Part shown: positions 33,045 to 41,304 of the stretch, in pieces
How the letters are laid out: each line of letters begins with the position of its first letter
Position numbering within the stretch: the stretch's first letter is position 1
Origin: WHSW01 sp963846565
Lineage (GTDB): Bacteria > Actinomycetota > Thermoleophilia > Solirubrobacterales > 70-9
Reading direction: 5' to 3'
NCBI GenBank assembly: GCA_963846565.1
Contig: CAWJWL010000005.1
Coordinates: forward strand, 1,054,001-1,118,000
DNA length: 64,000 nt
Notes under the pieces: generated by a model
Database searches by the model: none
Seen by the model: only the letters and a program-made list of their open reading frames with translations
What the model was told of the DNA's origin: nothing
Translations under genes and position numbers: made by a program

Positions 33045-35265
33045 CGCTGACGCGGACGTTGTAGTCGGGAATCCCCGCCTCGGGCGAGCGGATCCCGTCG
33101 CCGATCAGGACGTTGCCCTCTGGCCAGTGGACCTGGACGTTGCCGGGCGCGATCGCGGCGATCAGCGCGCGCCCCGCGAGCTCGCCGATGTCGGACGCGA
33201 CGCGCACGGCGTCGCCGTCGGCGACGCCGAGGCGCCTCGCATCCTCGGCACTCATCAGGACCGACTCCCGCGCGGCGCCCGTGAGCGCGTCGCGGCGCTC
33301 CTGGACCATCGAGTTGAACTGCTTGCCGCGGCGCGTCGACAGCGCCAGGCGCCCGTCCTCGGCGAGCGGCTCGGGCACCTCGACGGCGGAGAAGTGGGCC
33401 TTGCCGTCGGCGGTCGGGAACTCGGCGCCGTCGCAGAGCATCGGGCCGCCGTACTGGAACTGATCGCCGCGCTCGGCGAGCTTCTCGATCCCGCGATAGA
33501 GCGGCACGACCTCGGCGATCTCGGCGCGGATCGCGGCGGTGCCGTCGAAGCGGACCCGCTCGGCGATCTCCGGCCGCGCGCGGGCCGAGATCTCGCTCAG
33601 GACCTCCCACTCGGGCCGGGCCTCCTCGATCCGCCGGCCGGGGATCTCGGGGCTGAAGATGACCCGGCGCTCGGTGCTGGTCTCGGTCACCCCGCCTTCG
33701 ATCTCGTAGCGGGTAGTCGCCGGGAGCACGAGGACGTCCTCGGCCGGCTCGACGAGCATCTGGCTCGAGAGCACGATGTCCATGTGGACGCGCAGGGGGA
33801 TCGAGGCGAGCGCTGCCCGGACGCCGTCGGGATCGGGGAGCACGTCGAGGAAGTTGCCGCCGACGCTGAAGAGCAGGTCGAGCTCCCCGCGGCCGGCGGC
33901 GTCGAGCATCTCCGGTGCCTTCAGTCCGGCCGTGGCCGGAACCTCGAATCCCCACTTGCCCGAGAGCTCGGCCGCGCTGTCGGGGTCGAGCGGCACGCCA
34001 CCGGGAAGGGCGGTCGAGTAGCAGCCCATCTCGGCGCCACCCTGGACGCCGGAGTGCCCGCGGATCGGCATCAGGCCGCAGCCCTCGCGTCCGACGAAGC
34101 CGCGCGCGAGCGCCAGGTTGACGATCGCGCGCACGTTGTCCTCGCCGTTGGCGTGCTGAGTAACGCCCATCGACCAGACGAGCACCGCCCGCTTCGCCTC
34201 GCCGAGCATCCGCGCGAACGCCTCGATCTCGGCGCGCGTGGTTCCGGAGAGGCGCTCGATCTGCCCCCAGGACGCGGCCTCGACCGACTTCCGCATCTCC
34301 TGGAAGCCCCTCGTCCGCTCGGCGACGAAGCGCTTGTCGACGAAGCCGCCCTCGATCAGCGCCTTCATCGCCCCGGCGAGGAAGCCGGCGTCGCCGCCGG
34401 TGTGGAGGCCGAAGAAGCGGTCCGTGATCCTGGTCCCGAAGAGGGCGCTCTCGAGGTTCGAGGGGATCCAGTAGCGCTCCATGCCCGGCTCGCGATACGG
34501 GTTCACCATCACGACCTTCGTCCCCGCCTTCTTCGCCAGGTGGAGGTACTTGGTCGTCACCGGCTGGTTGTTGGCCGGGTTCGAGCCGATGAAGACGATC
34601 AGGTCGGTGCCGATCCAGTCGCTGTAGGAGCAGGTGGTCGCGCCGACGCCCAACGCCTCCTTGAGCCCGAAGGTGCTCGGGGAGTGGCAGACGCGGGCGG
34701 CGTTGTCGATCGAGTTCGTGCCGAGCGCGCGAACGGCCTTCTGGGCCGCGTAGTAGGTCTCGTTGGCGGTCCCGCGGCTGGTCAGGTAGAAGCCGAGCCG
34801 ATCGGGCGAGGAGGCGCGGATCCGCTCCGCGACCAGGTCGATCGCCTGCTCCCACCCGATCCGGCTGAAGCCAGGCTCTCCACGGCGGCGAAGCAGCGGG
34901 TGGGGGATGCGGCCGAGCTCGCGCAGTTCGGCGCCGCTGCGCTCGGCGAGCGCGTCAGCATCGCCGACGCCGACCGCCTCCGGATCGAATGCGGGCATCG
35001 TGTTCACGCGCAGCAGGCGCAGCCGGATGTTGCAGAGGTGGGTGCCGTGGATCGTCCAGTCCCTGAGCCCGCTGGTGCCGAGGGCGCAGCCGTCGCAGAC
35101 GCCCTGGTTGAGGATCCGCCAGGCGTAACCCGCCTCGTTGCGGTTCTCGCGCATCGCCCGGAAGACCTCGCGGTAGTTGTTCGGGCGCTGCTCGCCGAGC
35201 CCGAGCGGCTTCAGGCTCGCCCAGTTCGACGGTGTCGGACGGCGCTTCGGCTTTCTCAAGGCCAC
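32983..35265 (-). CDS. FdhF/YdeP-family molybdopterin oxidoreductase
   Basis: A 760-residue bis-MGD enzyme of the formate dehydrogenase-like FdhF/YdeP group. Near the N-terminus only a CxxC pair (GVCDGCALGTSGL, Cys57 and Cys60) is seen, followed by HGTHLCNIRL, instead of the full four-Cys motif of classical formate dehydrogenases. The molybdenum ligand position reads AARVCHSPST (Cys about 193), where FdhH has selenocysteine. RGHSGVQGGAEMGCY and the C-terminal molybdopterin-dinucleotide domain (KQFNSMVQERRD, HWPEGNVLIGDG) are present. Relatives have been linked to acid resistance or formate metabolism; the substrate is not settled. The GTG start lies 21 bp from divergent fdhD, which it probably needs for sulfuration. 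Confidence 0.85.
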   Translation of the reverse strand: MALRKPKRRPTPSNWASLKPLGLGEQRPNNYREVFRAMRENRNEAGYAWRILNQGVCDGCALGTSGLRDWTIHGTHLCNIRLRLLRVNTMPAFDPEAVGVGDADALAERSGAELRELGRIPHPLLRRRGEPGFSRIGWEQAIDLVAERIRASSPDRLGFYLTSRGTANETYYAAQKAVRALGTNSIDNAARVCHSPSTFGLKEALGVGATTCSYSDWIGTDLIVFIGSNPANNQPVTTKYLHLAKKAGTKVVMVNPYREPGMERYWIPSNLESALFGTRITDRFFGLHTGGDAGFLAGAMKALIEGGFVDKRFVAERTRGFQEMRKSVEAASWGQIERLSGTTRAEIEAFARMLGEAKRAVLVWSMGVTQHANGEDNVRAIVNLALARGFVGREGCGLMPIRGHSGVQGGAEMGCYSTALPGGVPLDPDSAAELSGKWGFEVPATAGLKAPEMLDAAGRGELDLLFSVGGNFLDVLPDPDGVRAALASIPLRVHMDIVLSSQMLVEPAEDVLVLPATTRYEIEGGVTETSTERRVIFSPEIPGRRIEEARPEWEVLSEISARARPEIAERVRFDGTAAIRAEIAEVVPLYRGIEKLAERGDQFQYGGPMLCDGAEFPTADGKAHFSAVEVPEPLAEDGRLALSTRRGKQFNSMVQERRDALTGAARESVLMSAEDARRLGVADGDAVRVASDIGELAGRALIAAIAPGNVQVHWPEGNVLIGDGIRSPEAGIPDYNVRVSVTRAGEAPPRVVAAPHRPPG

Positions 35266-35286
35266 GAGGGCCTAACTTCTACTCGC

Positions 35287-36045
35287 ATGGACGGTGCCGA
35301 CGAGCGGATGCTGGTGCGGGTCGAGCGCGATGGTGAGCCCGACAGCGTCGCCATCGAGGAACCGCTCGAGATCCGCGCCGCAGGCGAGCCGGTGGCAGTG
35401 ACGATGCGCACCCCTGGCCATGACGAGGAGCTCGCCCTGGGATTCCTCCACGGCGAGGGGCTGATCGACGGACCACGTGAGGCGGGTCCAACCGACGACT
35501 TCGCCGCCAACGTGGTCGAGGTCGCGGGCCCGCTGAGCCGCGCCGTCCCGGAGCGGCGCTTCTACACGACCTCCTCGTGCGGCGTCTGCGGCAAGGGAGC
35601 ACTCGAGGAGGTCGCCGTCCACTCGCCGCCCCTCGGCGAGGGACCGGTGCTGAAGCGGGGTTTGCTCGCCGACCTGCCCGAGCGCCTGGTCCAGCCGGCC
35701 TTCGCGGGTAGCGGCGGCCTGCATGCGACCGGCCTCTTCGACACCGCGGACGAGCTCGTCTGCGTGCGCGAGGACGTCGGCCGCCACAACGCGCTCGACA
35801 AGGTCGTCGGCTGGGCGCTCGGCGAGGGGCGTCTGCCGCTCGTCGATCACGTGCTCTGCGTCAGTGGGCGGCTGGCGTTCGAGCTGGTGCAGAAGGCCGC
35901 CGTCGCCGGCTGTCCGATCCTCGTCGGCGTCGGGGCGCCGACCTCGCTGGCGATCGAGCTCGCGGCCGATCGCGCGATGACCCTGGCCGGCTTCGCGCGA
36001 GGCGGGACGGTGAACATCTATGCCGGCTCTGAGCGGGTCGCCTAG
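35287..36045 (+). CDS. fdhD: Formate dehydrogenase accessory sulfurtransferase FdhD
   Basis: 252 residues. It carries sulfur from a cysteine desulfurase to the molybdenum of formate-dehydrogenase-like enzymes. The catalytic CxxC lies in TSSCGVCGKGALEE; further family motifs are HDEELALGFLHGEGL, REDVGRHNALDKVVGWAL and SGRLAFELVQKAAVAG. The ATG at 35287 gives the expected length. It is divergent from its likely client (32983-35265) and upstream of an NTF2-like gene on the same strand. Confidence 0.93.
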   Translation: MDGADERMLVRVERDGEPDSVAIEEPLEIRAAGEPVAVTMRTPGHDEELALGFLHGEGLIDGPREAGPTDDFAANVVEVAGPLSRAVPERRFYTTSSCGVCGKGALEEVAVHSPPLGEGPVLKRGLLADLPERLVQPAFAGSGGLHATGLFDTADELVCVREDVGRHNALDKVVGWALGEGRLPLVDHVLCVSGRLAFELVQKAAVAGCPILVGVGAPTSLAIELAADRAMTLAGFARGGTVNIYAGSERVA

Positions 36046-36057
36046 CTGAGCGCCGCA

Positions 36058-36459
36058 ATGCCCGGAACGGAACGAGCGATCATCGAGATCCTGCGCAGCG
36101 CCTACGACGCGCTGAATCGCATGGACTTCGATGCGGCGACGGCGCGTCTTCATCCCGAGGTCGAGTTTGTCAGGCCCGGAGGCCTAGGCACGTTGAGAGG
36201 CGCGGACGCGGTCCGGGCATGGGTGGAGCCCGACGCATTGGAAAACCAGCAGTGGGAGCCTCTGGAGTTCCGGATCCACGGCGACAAGGCTCTCGTGCGC
36301 CAGCGGGTCTCAGCTCGCGGGGCCGGTAGCGGGATCGAGCTGGACCTCGAGACATGGGCCGTTTGGACATTCGACGACACGGGTCTGGTGACCCGCGTCG
36401 CGGCGTACTTCATCGATCAAGAAGGCGAAGCCCTCGAGGCCGCGGGGCTGCCGGGGTAG
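36058..36459 (+). CDS. SnoaL/NTF2-fold protein
   Basis: 133 residues with the cone-shaped NTF2 pattern: an N-terminal helix pair (IEILRSAYDALNRMDFDAA), RLHPEVEFVRP, then strands ending WTFDDTGLVTRVAAYFIDQ. Such proteins are ketosteroid-isomerase-like enzymes or binding proteins; no catalytic pair can be assigned. The ATG at 36058 lies 12 bp after fdhD, suggesting co-transcription. Confidence 0.72.
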   Translation: MPGTERAIIEILRSAYDALNRMDFDAATARLHPEVEFVRPGGLGTLRGADAVRAWVEPDALENQQWEPLEFRIHGDKALVRQRVSARGAGSGIELDLETWAVWTFDDTGLVTRVAAYFIDQEGEALEAAGLPG

Positions 36460-36474
36460 CGAGAGGAGTCCGCG

Positions 36475-36960
36475 CTAGGCGATCGCGGCGGCTTCCGCGG
36501 GCGTCGCCTCCGTCGCGACGTCACTGCACGTACTTCCGGTGACCTTCCCGAGCGCTTCGGCGACGAGCTCCGCCTGATCATCGGTCAGCGTCGCCAGGTG
36601 TCGGCCGATCTCGGCGCTGTAGACGCTCCGCATCTCTTCGAGGATCTCCTCGCCCGCGGGCGTGAGCTCCGCTTGCAGGCTGCGCCGGTCATCGGCACAC
36701 GAGACGCGATCGAGGTAGCCGGCCTGCTGGAGGCGATCGACGAGCTTCGTGATCCCGCCGCGGCTCAGGGTGAGGTGCTCGGCGAGCTCGCTCATCTTCG
36801 GCGGCCCGTTCGGGCTCCGCTTCACGGCCCAGAGCAGCTCGAACCAGCTGAGCGGGGGCAGGTCCGCGGCCGCGAGCGCCTTCTGCACGCGCTCGGTGAC
36901 CGCGGCGTGGCTGGTGACGACGGCGCGCCAGGCCTCGAGTCGCGCTTCGGCGGAGCTCAT
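36475..36960 (-). CDS. MarR-family transcriptional regulator
   Basis: A 161-residue winged-helix dimer. Recognition region: PPKMSELAEHLTLSRGGITKLVDRLQQAGYL, followed by the wing VSCADDRRSLQAELTPAGEE, the classic MarR DR-R signature. It is divergent from the DoxX gene, with a 99-bp intergenic region containing the AAACWGTTT and AGTTT-N6-AAACT sites; auto-repression and control of doxX are inferred. The effector is unknown; phenolic compounds or redox signals are usual in the family. Confidence 0.88.
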   Translation of the reverse strand: MSSAEARLEAWRAVVTSHAAVTERVQKALAAADLPPLSWFELLWAVKRSPNGPPKMSELAEHLTLSRGGITKLVDRLQQAGYLDRVSCADDRRSLQAELTPAGEEILEEMRSVYSAEIGRHLATLTDDQAELVAEALGKVTGSTCSDVATEATPAEAAAIA

Positions 36961-36984
36961 GGGGTAAATGGTAGCTGAGGAAAC

Positions 36985-37034
36985 AGTTTGCCTGGAAACT
37001 ACTTATGGTAAAGTGATTGACACAGAAACTGTTT
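36985..37034. promoter_or_regulatory. Candidate MarR operators between marR and doxX
   Basis: AGTTTGCCTGGAAACT (36985-37000) is a 5-bp inverted repeat with a 6-bp spacer. AAACTGTTT (37026-37034) and its inverse complement AAACAGTTT (36981-36989) also occur. The second site falls between the -35 and -10 of the doxX promoter, where binding would block RNA polymerase. Confidence 0.5.
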
Positions 37035-37051
37035 ATTAGTCAACTAGGAGG
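37017..37051 (+). promoter_or_regulatory. Promoter and Shine-Dalgarno of the doxX gene
   Basis: A perfect -35 TTGACA (37017-37022) is followed 17 bp later by a weak -10 TCAACT (37040-37045). The Shine-Dalgarno AGGAGG (37046-37051) lies 8 bp before the ATG at 37060. The unusually AT-rich stretch marks a strong, regulated promoter. Confidence 0.45.
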
Positions 37052-37059
37052 CATCGAGA

Positions 37060-37590
37060 ATGGAGCTTGCGCTTATCGCACTGAGGATCGTGGTCGGGCT
37101 CGGGTTCGCCGCCCACGGGGCCCAGAAGCTGTTCGGTTCCTTCGGGGGCCACGGGATCGACGGGACGGCCGGCTACTTCGAGCAGATCGGCCTGCGTCCG
37201 GGAAGGGCTCACGCCATCGGAGCCGGGACCGCCGAGTTCGCGGGCGGCCTGCTGATCGCCGCCGGGCTCGTCACTCCGTTCGCAGCCGCTGCGCTGATCG
37301 GAGTGATGGTCGCCGCGGTGCTGACCGTGCACCTGAAGAACGGATTCTTCGTCACCGAGAACGGCTACGAGTACAACCTCACGCTCGCGGCGGTTCTATT
37401 CGCCCTCGCGGGCATCGGCGCCGGTGAGTGGTCGCTGGACAACGCGATCGGCCTCAACGTCGCCGGGACGGAGTGGGCGCTCGCCGCGCTTGCGGCCGGA
37501 GTGCTCGGCGGCCTCGGCGCCGTATTCACCGGTCGCTTGATCGGCGACCGCGAGCAGGCCCCCGGCGAGGGCCAGCCGCACGCTGCCTGA
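37060..37590 (+). CDS. DoxX-family membrane protein
   Basis: 176 residues with four or five transmembrane helices. The signature GLGFAAHGAQKLFGSFGGHG near the N-terminus and GYFEQIGLRPGRAHAIGAG follow the DoxX family; GLVTPFAAAALIGVMVAAVL is TM3. DoxX proteins are tied to thiosulfate:quinone oxidoreductase in archaea and to redox-stress membrane complexes in mycobacteria. A partnership with SodA, as reported for mycobacteria, is possible since sodA lies 9.5 kb away, but that is inference. Control by the divergent MarR regulator is likely. Confidence 0.85.
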   Translation: MELALIALRIVVGLGFAAHGAQKLFGSFGGHGIDGTAGYFEQIGLRPGRAHAIGAGTAEFAGGLLIAAGLVTPFAAAALIGVMVAAVLTVHLKNGFFVTENGYEYNLTLAAVLFALAGIGAGEWSLDNAIGLNVAGTEWALAALAAGVLGGLGAVFTGRLIGDREQAPGEGQPHAA

Positions 37591-37595
37591 CGCAC

Positions 37596-39791
37596 CTAGG
37601 CAGGCACGGCAGCGGCCTCGGAGCGCTCCCGCTCCGGGGCCGCGGCTACGGCTTCGACCCGAACCGGGATCCCGTTCAGGAACGCCATGCCGGCGAGCCG
37701 CTCGAGGTCGTCCGGGTTCGAGGAGGCGAGCTTGTTCACGTTCGCGCCGCCGGCGGCGTTGGCGACCCTCCAGCCGCCGCTGTGGCCCCAGCCGTGCGGA
37801 ACGGCGATCGAGCCCTGCTTGATCTCGTCGGTGAGCGTCGCCTCGATCTCGATCGAGCCGTGGGCGGAACTGACCCGGCAGACGTCCCCGTCGCCCAGCC
37901 CGAGCGCCTCGGCGTCGTCGGGATGGATCCGTGCCGCGTGCTTGCGGCCGCCCCGCATCAAGAGCGGCGCGTTGTGCATCCACGAGTTGTGCGAGCGCAG
38001 CTCGCGCAGCCCGATCAGCCGCAGGGGGAAGTTCGGGTCGTGACCGTTGGCCGCCTGCATGCGCTCGACCTCGGCAACGATCTCGGGAGCGTCGAGAACG
38101 ACCTTGCGGTCCTCGTGGCGGATCTGCTTTCCGAGCACGTCCGCGGCGATGTGCTCGGCGAGGACGATCCCGTGCGGGTTCTGCTCCAGCTTCTTGATGC
38201 TGAGGCCGCCGCGGCGAAGGCCGAAGAGGTCGCCCTTGGGCCCCGTGCGAAGCAGCAGATCGACGAGCCGGCGGGGCGAGAACTTGATGCCGGCCCGGCC
38301 CAGCTGGCGGACCGGCCACGAGCTCGACGGCGTCACCCCGATCCGCCCGGAGATCTCCTCGATGACCTCCCACTCCTGGCGCGCCTCGCCGCGCGGTGCG
38401 ACGACGGCCTCGGTCATCTGCATGAACGGGGTCGTGAACAGGGCGAGGAACGGGAGCGGGAAGTCCTCGCGCTCGTACATCGTCGTCGCCGGCAACACGT
38501 AGTCGCAGTGGCGCGACGTGTCGGTGACGTAGAGGTCGATCGCGACCGAGAGCTCGAGCTCGCCCATCGCCGCCTCGAGCTCGTCGCCGTTGGGGACCGA
38601 GAGCACCGGGTTGCCGGCGGAGAAGAACATCGCCCGGATCTGGCCGTCGCCGTCGGTGGTGATCTCCTTCGCCATCACCGAGGCGGGGAGCGAGCCGAGC
38701 ACCTCGGGCAGGTCGCCCACCCGAGAGCGCACCTTCGAGTACGTGCCGAGGCCGACCATGTCCGCGACGCGGCTGAAGTCGACCGGCGGATCGCCGAACA
38801 TCGCCCCACCCTCGCGGTCGAGGTTGCCGGTGACGACGTTGAGCGCGTCGAGGAGGAAGGCGACGAGGGTCCCGTTGCGACCGAGGCAGGACCCGGTGCG
38901 CCCGTAGACGGCCGCGCGTTCGGCGCCGGCCAGGTCACGCGCGAGCGCGCGCACCTCGGCCGCCGGCACGCCGGTCCGGGCCTCGGTGCTCTCCGGGGTG
39001 TGTTCGGCGGCGAGCTCCCGCAGGGTGTCGATCCCGCGCGACCGCAGCGCGATCGCCTCGGAATCCTCGAGCTCCTCGGCGAAGATCACCTCGAGCATCG
39101 AGAGCAGCAGCCACGCATCTGAGTCGGGGTGCACGGAGACATGCTCGAAGGCGCGCGCGGTTTCCGAGTGACGCGGGTCGACCACGACTACCCGCCCGCC
39201 GCGCTCCGGGATCGCGTGCAGCTGGTCCTTGACACGCGGGGCGCTGAGGACGCTGCCGTGGGAGACGAGGGGGTTGGCGCCGACCATGAGGAGGAAGTCG
39301 GTCCGCGCGAGGTCCGGAATCGGGGCGAGGAAGGGGGACCCGTAGAGGAACCAGCTGGCGGCGAATCGATTCGACACGTCCTGCGAGGACGCCGTATAGG
39401 AGTGGGGCGAGCCGATCGCGTCGAGGAAGCCCTTGACCCAGAGCGGGTGAGAGTAGGAGAAGGCACCGGGGTTGCCCATGTACCAGGCGACGGAGTCGCC
39501 GCCGCGCTCGCCGATGATCGCCTTCAGGCGCCTGCCGATGTCGTCGAGCGCCTCGGGCCAGGTCACGCGCTCGAAGCTGCCGTCGGGCTGGCGCTTGAGC
39601 GGGTGAAGGACGCGGTCGGGGTCGTTTTGGACATCGGCCATCGCGATCCCCTTCGGGCAGGCGAAGCCGGCGGAGAGGGGGTGGTCGGCGTCGGGGCGGA
39701 TCTTGGTCAGCTCGCCGTCCTCGATCGTGGCGACCATGCCGCAGAGCGGCTCGCAGATCCGGCAGTAGGTGACCTTCTCCTCGGTGGCCAT
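37596..39791 (-). CDS. Molybdopterin oxidoreductase with N-terminal [4Fe-4S] domain
   Basis: A 731-residue member of the DMSO reductase superfamily. Four cluster cysteines are visible: YCRICEPLCG (Cys10, 13, 17) and FACPKG (Cys45). The molybdenum-ligand region reads TASSQDVSNRFAASWFLYG with no Cys, so Ser or Asp may coordinate the metal; this is unlike a formate dehydrogenase and nearer to polysulfide, arsenate or unassigned oxidoreductases. The C-terminal MGD-binding domain (LIGLRELRSHNSWMHNAP, VPHGWGHSGGW) is intact. No Tat signal or electron-transfer subunit is adjacent, so it may be cytoplasmic and use a soluble partner. AGGGG precedes the ATG. Confidence 0.85.
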   Translation of the reverse strand: MATEEKVTYCRICEPLCGMVATIEDGELTKIRPDADHPLSAGFACPKGIAMADVQNDPDRVLHPLKRQPDGSFERVTWPEALDDIGRRLKAIIGERGGDSVAWYMGNPGAFSYSHPLWVKGFLDAIGSPHSYTASSQDVSNRFAASWFLYGSPFLAPIPDLARTDFLLMVGANPLVSHGSVLSAPRVKDQLHAIPERGGRVVVVDPRHSETARAFEHVSVHPDSDAWLLLSMLEVIFAEELEDSEAIALRSRGIDTLRELAAEHTPESTEARTGVPAAEVRALARDLAGAERAAVYGRTGSCLGRNGTLVAFLLDALNVVTGNLDREGGAMFGDPPVDFSRVADMVGLGTYSKVRSRVGDLPEVLGSLPASVMAKEITTDGDGQIRAMFFSAGNPVLSVPNGDELEAAMGELELSVAIDLYVTDTSRHCDYVLPATTMYEREDFPLPFLALFTTPFMQMTEAVVAPRGEARQEWEVIEEISGRIGVTPSSSWPVRQLGRAGIKFSPRRLVDLLLRTGPKGDLFGLRRGGLSIKKLEQNPHGIVLAEHIAADVLGKQIRHEDRKVVLDAPEIVAEVERMQAANGHDPNFPLRLIGLRELRSHNSWMHNAPLLMRGGRKHAARIHPDDAEALGLGDGDVCRVSSAHGSIEIEATLTDEIKQGSIAVPHGWGHSGGWRVANAAGGANVNKLASSNPDDLERLAGMAFLNGIPVRVEAVAAAPERERSEAAAVPA

Positions 39792-39898
39792 TTCGACCCC
39801 TTCCCTTGCGTTCGCGGCAGAGCGCGCCGATTGTCACACACCTGGAACGAGCGTGCCATTTAACGGTCCGCTCTGACTGTTTCCACGTTTCGACTCCT

Positions 39899-40132
39899 TC
39901 AGGTCTCCTCCCCCGGGGTGGATGGGCCGCAGACGCGATCGGCGGCGGCGCGGAGCTCTCCAAGCGTCGCCCCGGTACGGCCGCCCAGCCAGCAGGCGAC
40001 CGGTGCCGCGATCCGCTCGGAGGAGTGCGCGGCGACGGCGGCGAGGTCGAGGATCGCCTCGAGCTCCTCCTTCGTCGGCGGCTCCTGGCCGACCTCGGCG
40101 GCGAAGGCGTCGACCCACTCCCGTGCGTTCAT
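39899..40132 (-). CDS. DUF6457-type small protein
   Basis: A 77-residue helical protein: MNAREWVDAFAAEVGQEPPT, then LEAILDLAAVAAHSSERIAA and a CWLGG turn. From memory this matches the small DUF6457 domain that recurs beside molybdenum genes in actinobacteria; the role is unknown. The ATG at 40132 has an excellent GGAGGAAAG Shine-Dalgarno. It diverges from the HTH-TOBE regulator with 30 bp between starts, so both share a control region. Confidence 0.72.
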   Translation of the reverse strand: MNAREWVDAFAAEVGQEPPTKEELEAILDLAAVAAHSSERIAAPVACWLGGRTGATLGELRAAADRVCGPSTPGEET

Positions 40133-40162
40133 CTTTCCTCCTCGTTTGCCTATGCAATGCTT

Positions 40163-40552
40163 ATGCAGATGGCCGACCTGACCCTTGGCGACGCGGCCCG
40201 TGCGATCGGCGTCAGCGTCGACACGCTGCGTCGCTGGGACCGGGCCGGGAAGATCCGCACCGTCCGCGACGAGCGTAACCGCCGCCTGGTGCCCGCGGCC
40301 GAGATCGAGCGGCTCACGTCCCACCCCGATCGCCACCGAACCGGAGATACGTTCTCGGCTCGCAACCGGTTCAGCGGCGTGATCACGTCCGTCGAGGTCG
40401 ACGGGGTGATGGCGCTGGTCGAGATCGAGGCGGGACCGCACCGGATCACGGCGGCGATCACCCGCGACTCGGTCGAGGAGCTCGGGCTCGCCGAGGGCGT
40501 CGCCGCGACGGCAATGGTGAAGGCGACCTCGGTGATGGTGGAGCGGTCTTGA
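40163..40552 (+). CDS. HTH-TOBE molybdenum-responsive regulator/molbindin
   Basis: 129 residues. The N-terminal MerR-type helix-turn-helix (LTLGDAARAIGVSVDTLRRW, with wing RTVRDERNRRLVPAAEIERL) is fused to a C-terminal TOBE/Mop domain (ARNRFSGVITSVEVDGVMAL to the end) that binds oxyanions such as molybdate. This is the architecture of a one-domain ModE substitute. It is followed at once by modABC, with its stop overlapping the modA TTG, so it should sense molybdate and regulate uptake or cofactor genes. The starts 40157, 40163 and 40169 are all ATG and in frame; 40163 is an arbitrary middle choice. Direct repeats TATGCA flank the start. Confidence 0.8.
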   Translation: MQMADLTLGDAARAIGVSVDTLRRWDRAGKIRTVRDERNRRLVPAAEIERLTSHPDRHRTGDTFSARNRFSGVITSVEVDGVMALVEIEAGPHRITAAITRDSVEELGLAEGVAATAMVKATSVMVERS

Positions 40553-41304
40553 TCCAGGTCGCGCGGGCGGCGGCCGTGCTGGCGGCGTGCGTCGCGGTCG
40601 GCTGTGGAGAGGACGGCCAGGATTCGGAGGATGCGCCGGTCGTGGTCTCGGCAGCGTCTTCACTGGAGACGGCGTTGACCGAGTACGCGGAGACCACGGG
40701 GATCGACGCGAAGCAGTCCTTTGCGGGATCCGACGACCTCGCGGCGCAGATCCGAGCGGGCGTTACTCCCGACGTCTACGTCGCCGCGAACACGTCGCTG
40801 CCCGAGGAGCTCCATGCCGACGGCCTCGCGGCGAAGCCGACGGTCTTCGCGACCAACGAACTCGTCCTCGCCGTCCCGGAGGACTCGGCGATCGTGGCGC
40901 TCAGCGATCTCGGCCGGCCGGGGCTGGCCCTCGCGATCGGCGACGAGGGCGTCCCGGTCGGCGACTACACCCGCGAAATGCTCGGCGGCCTCGGGCTCAG
41001 CCTCGAGCAGGCGATCCTCCGCAACGTCCGGTCGCTCGAGCCGGACGTCGCCGGGATCGTCGGCAAGCTCACGCAGGGAGCCGTCGACGCGGGCTTCGTC
41101 TACGTCACCGACGTCGTCGCAACCGACGGGGCGCTCGACGCGGTCGAGCTTCCCCCGCCGCTTGCGCCCGAGGTTGCCTACGGGGTGGTCGTCGTCGACG
41201 GGGCGGAGAACCCGGCCGGAGCCCAGGCATACATCGACGGACTCCTCAGCGGACCCGGGGCCGACGCGCTCGCGACGGCCGGCTTCGGGCCGCCGCCGAG
41301 GTGA
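40549..41304 (+). CDS. modA: Molybdate ABC transporter substrate-binding lipoprotein ModA
   Basis: 251 residues. The signal peptide ends in the lipobox VAVGC (Cys about 19). The mature part has the ModA motifs VVVSAASSLETALTEYAE, FAGSDDLAAQIRAGVTPDVY and FATNELVLAVP; the Ser residues in SAASSL and the loop SDDL are the ones that hold the oxyanion. TTG start overlapping the regulator stop (TTGA). It binds molybdate or tungstate outside the membrane. Confidence 0.9.
   Translation: MIQVARAAAVLAACVAVGCGEDGQDSEDAPVVVSAASSLETALTEYAETTGIDAKQSFAGSDDLAAQIRAGVTPDVYVAANTSLPEELHADGLAAKPTVFATNELVLAVPEDSAIVALSDLGRPGLALAIGDEGVPVGDYTREMLGGLGLSLEQAILRNVRSLEPDVAGIVGKLTQGAVDAGFVYVTDVVATDGALDAVELPPPLAPEVAYGVVVVDGAENPAGAQAYIDGLLSGPGADALATAGFGPPPR

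Noticed and set aside
32998..36045. A 1015-codon plus-strand frame reading through into FdhD
   Set aside because: Only the final 252 codons are FdhD. The upstream part is antisense to the molybdopterin oxidoreductase and has no protein-like features.
40151..40170. TATGCA repeats at the regulator start as a proven operator
   Set aside because: They partly arise from three clustered ATG codons. Too short to call without conservation, so only mentioned.
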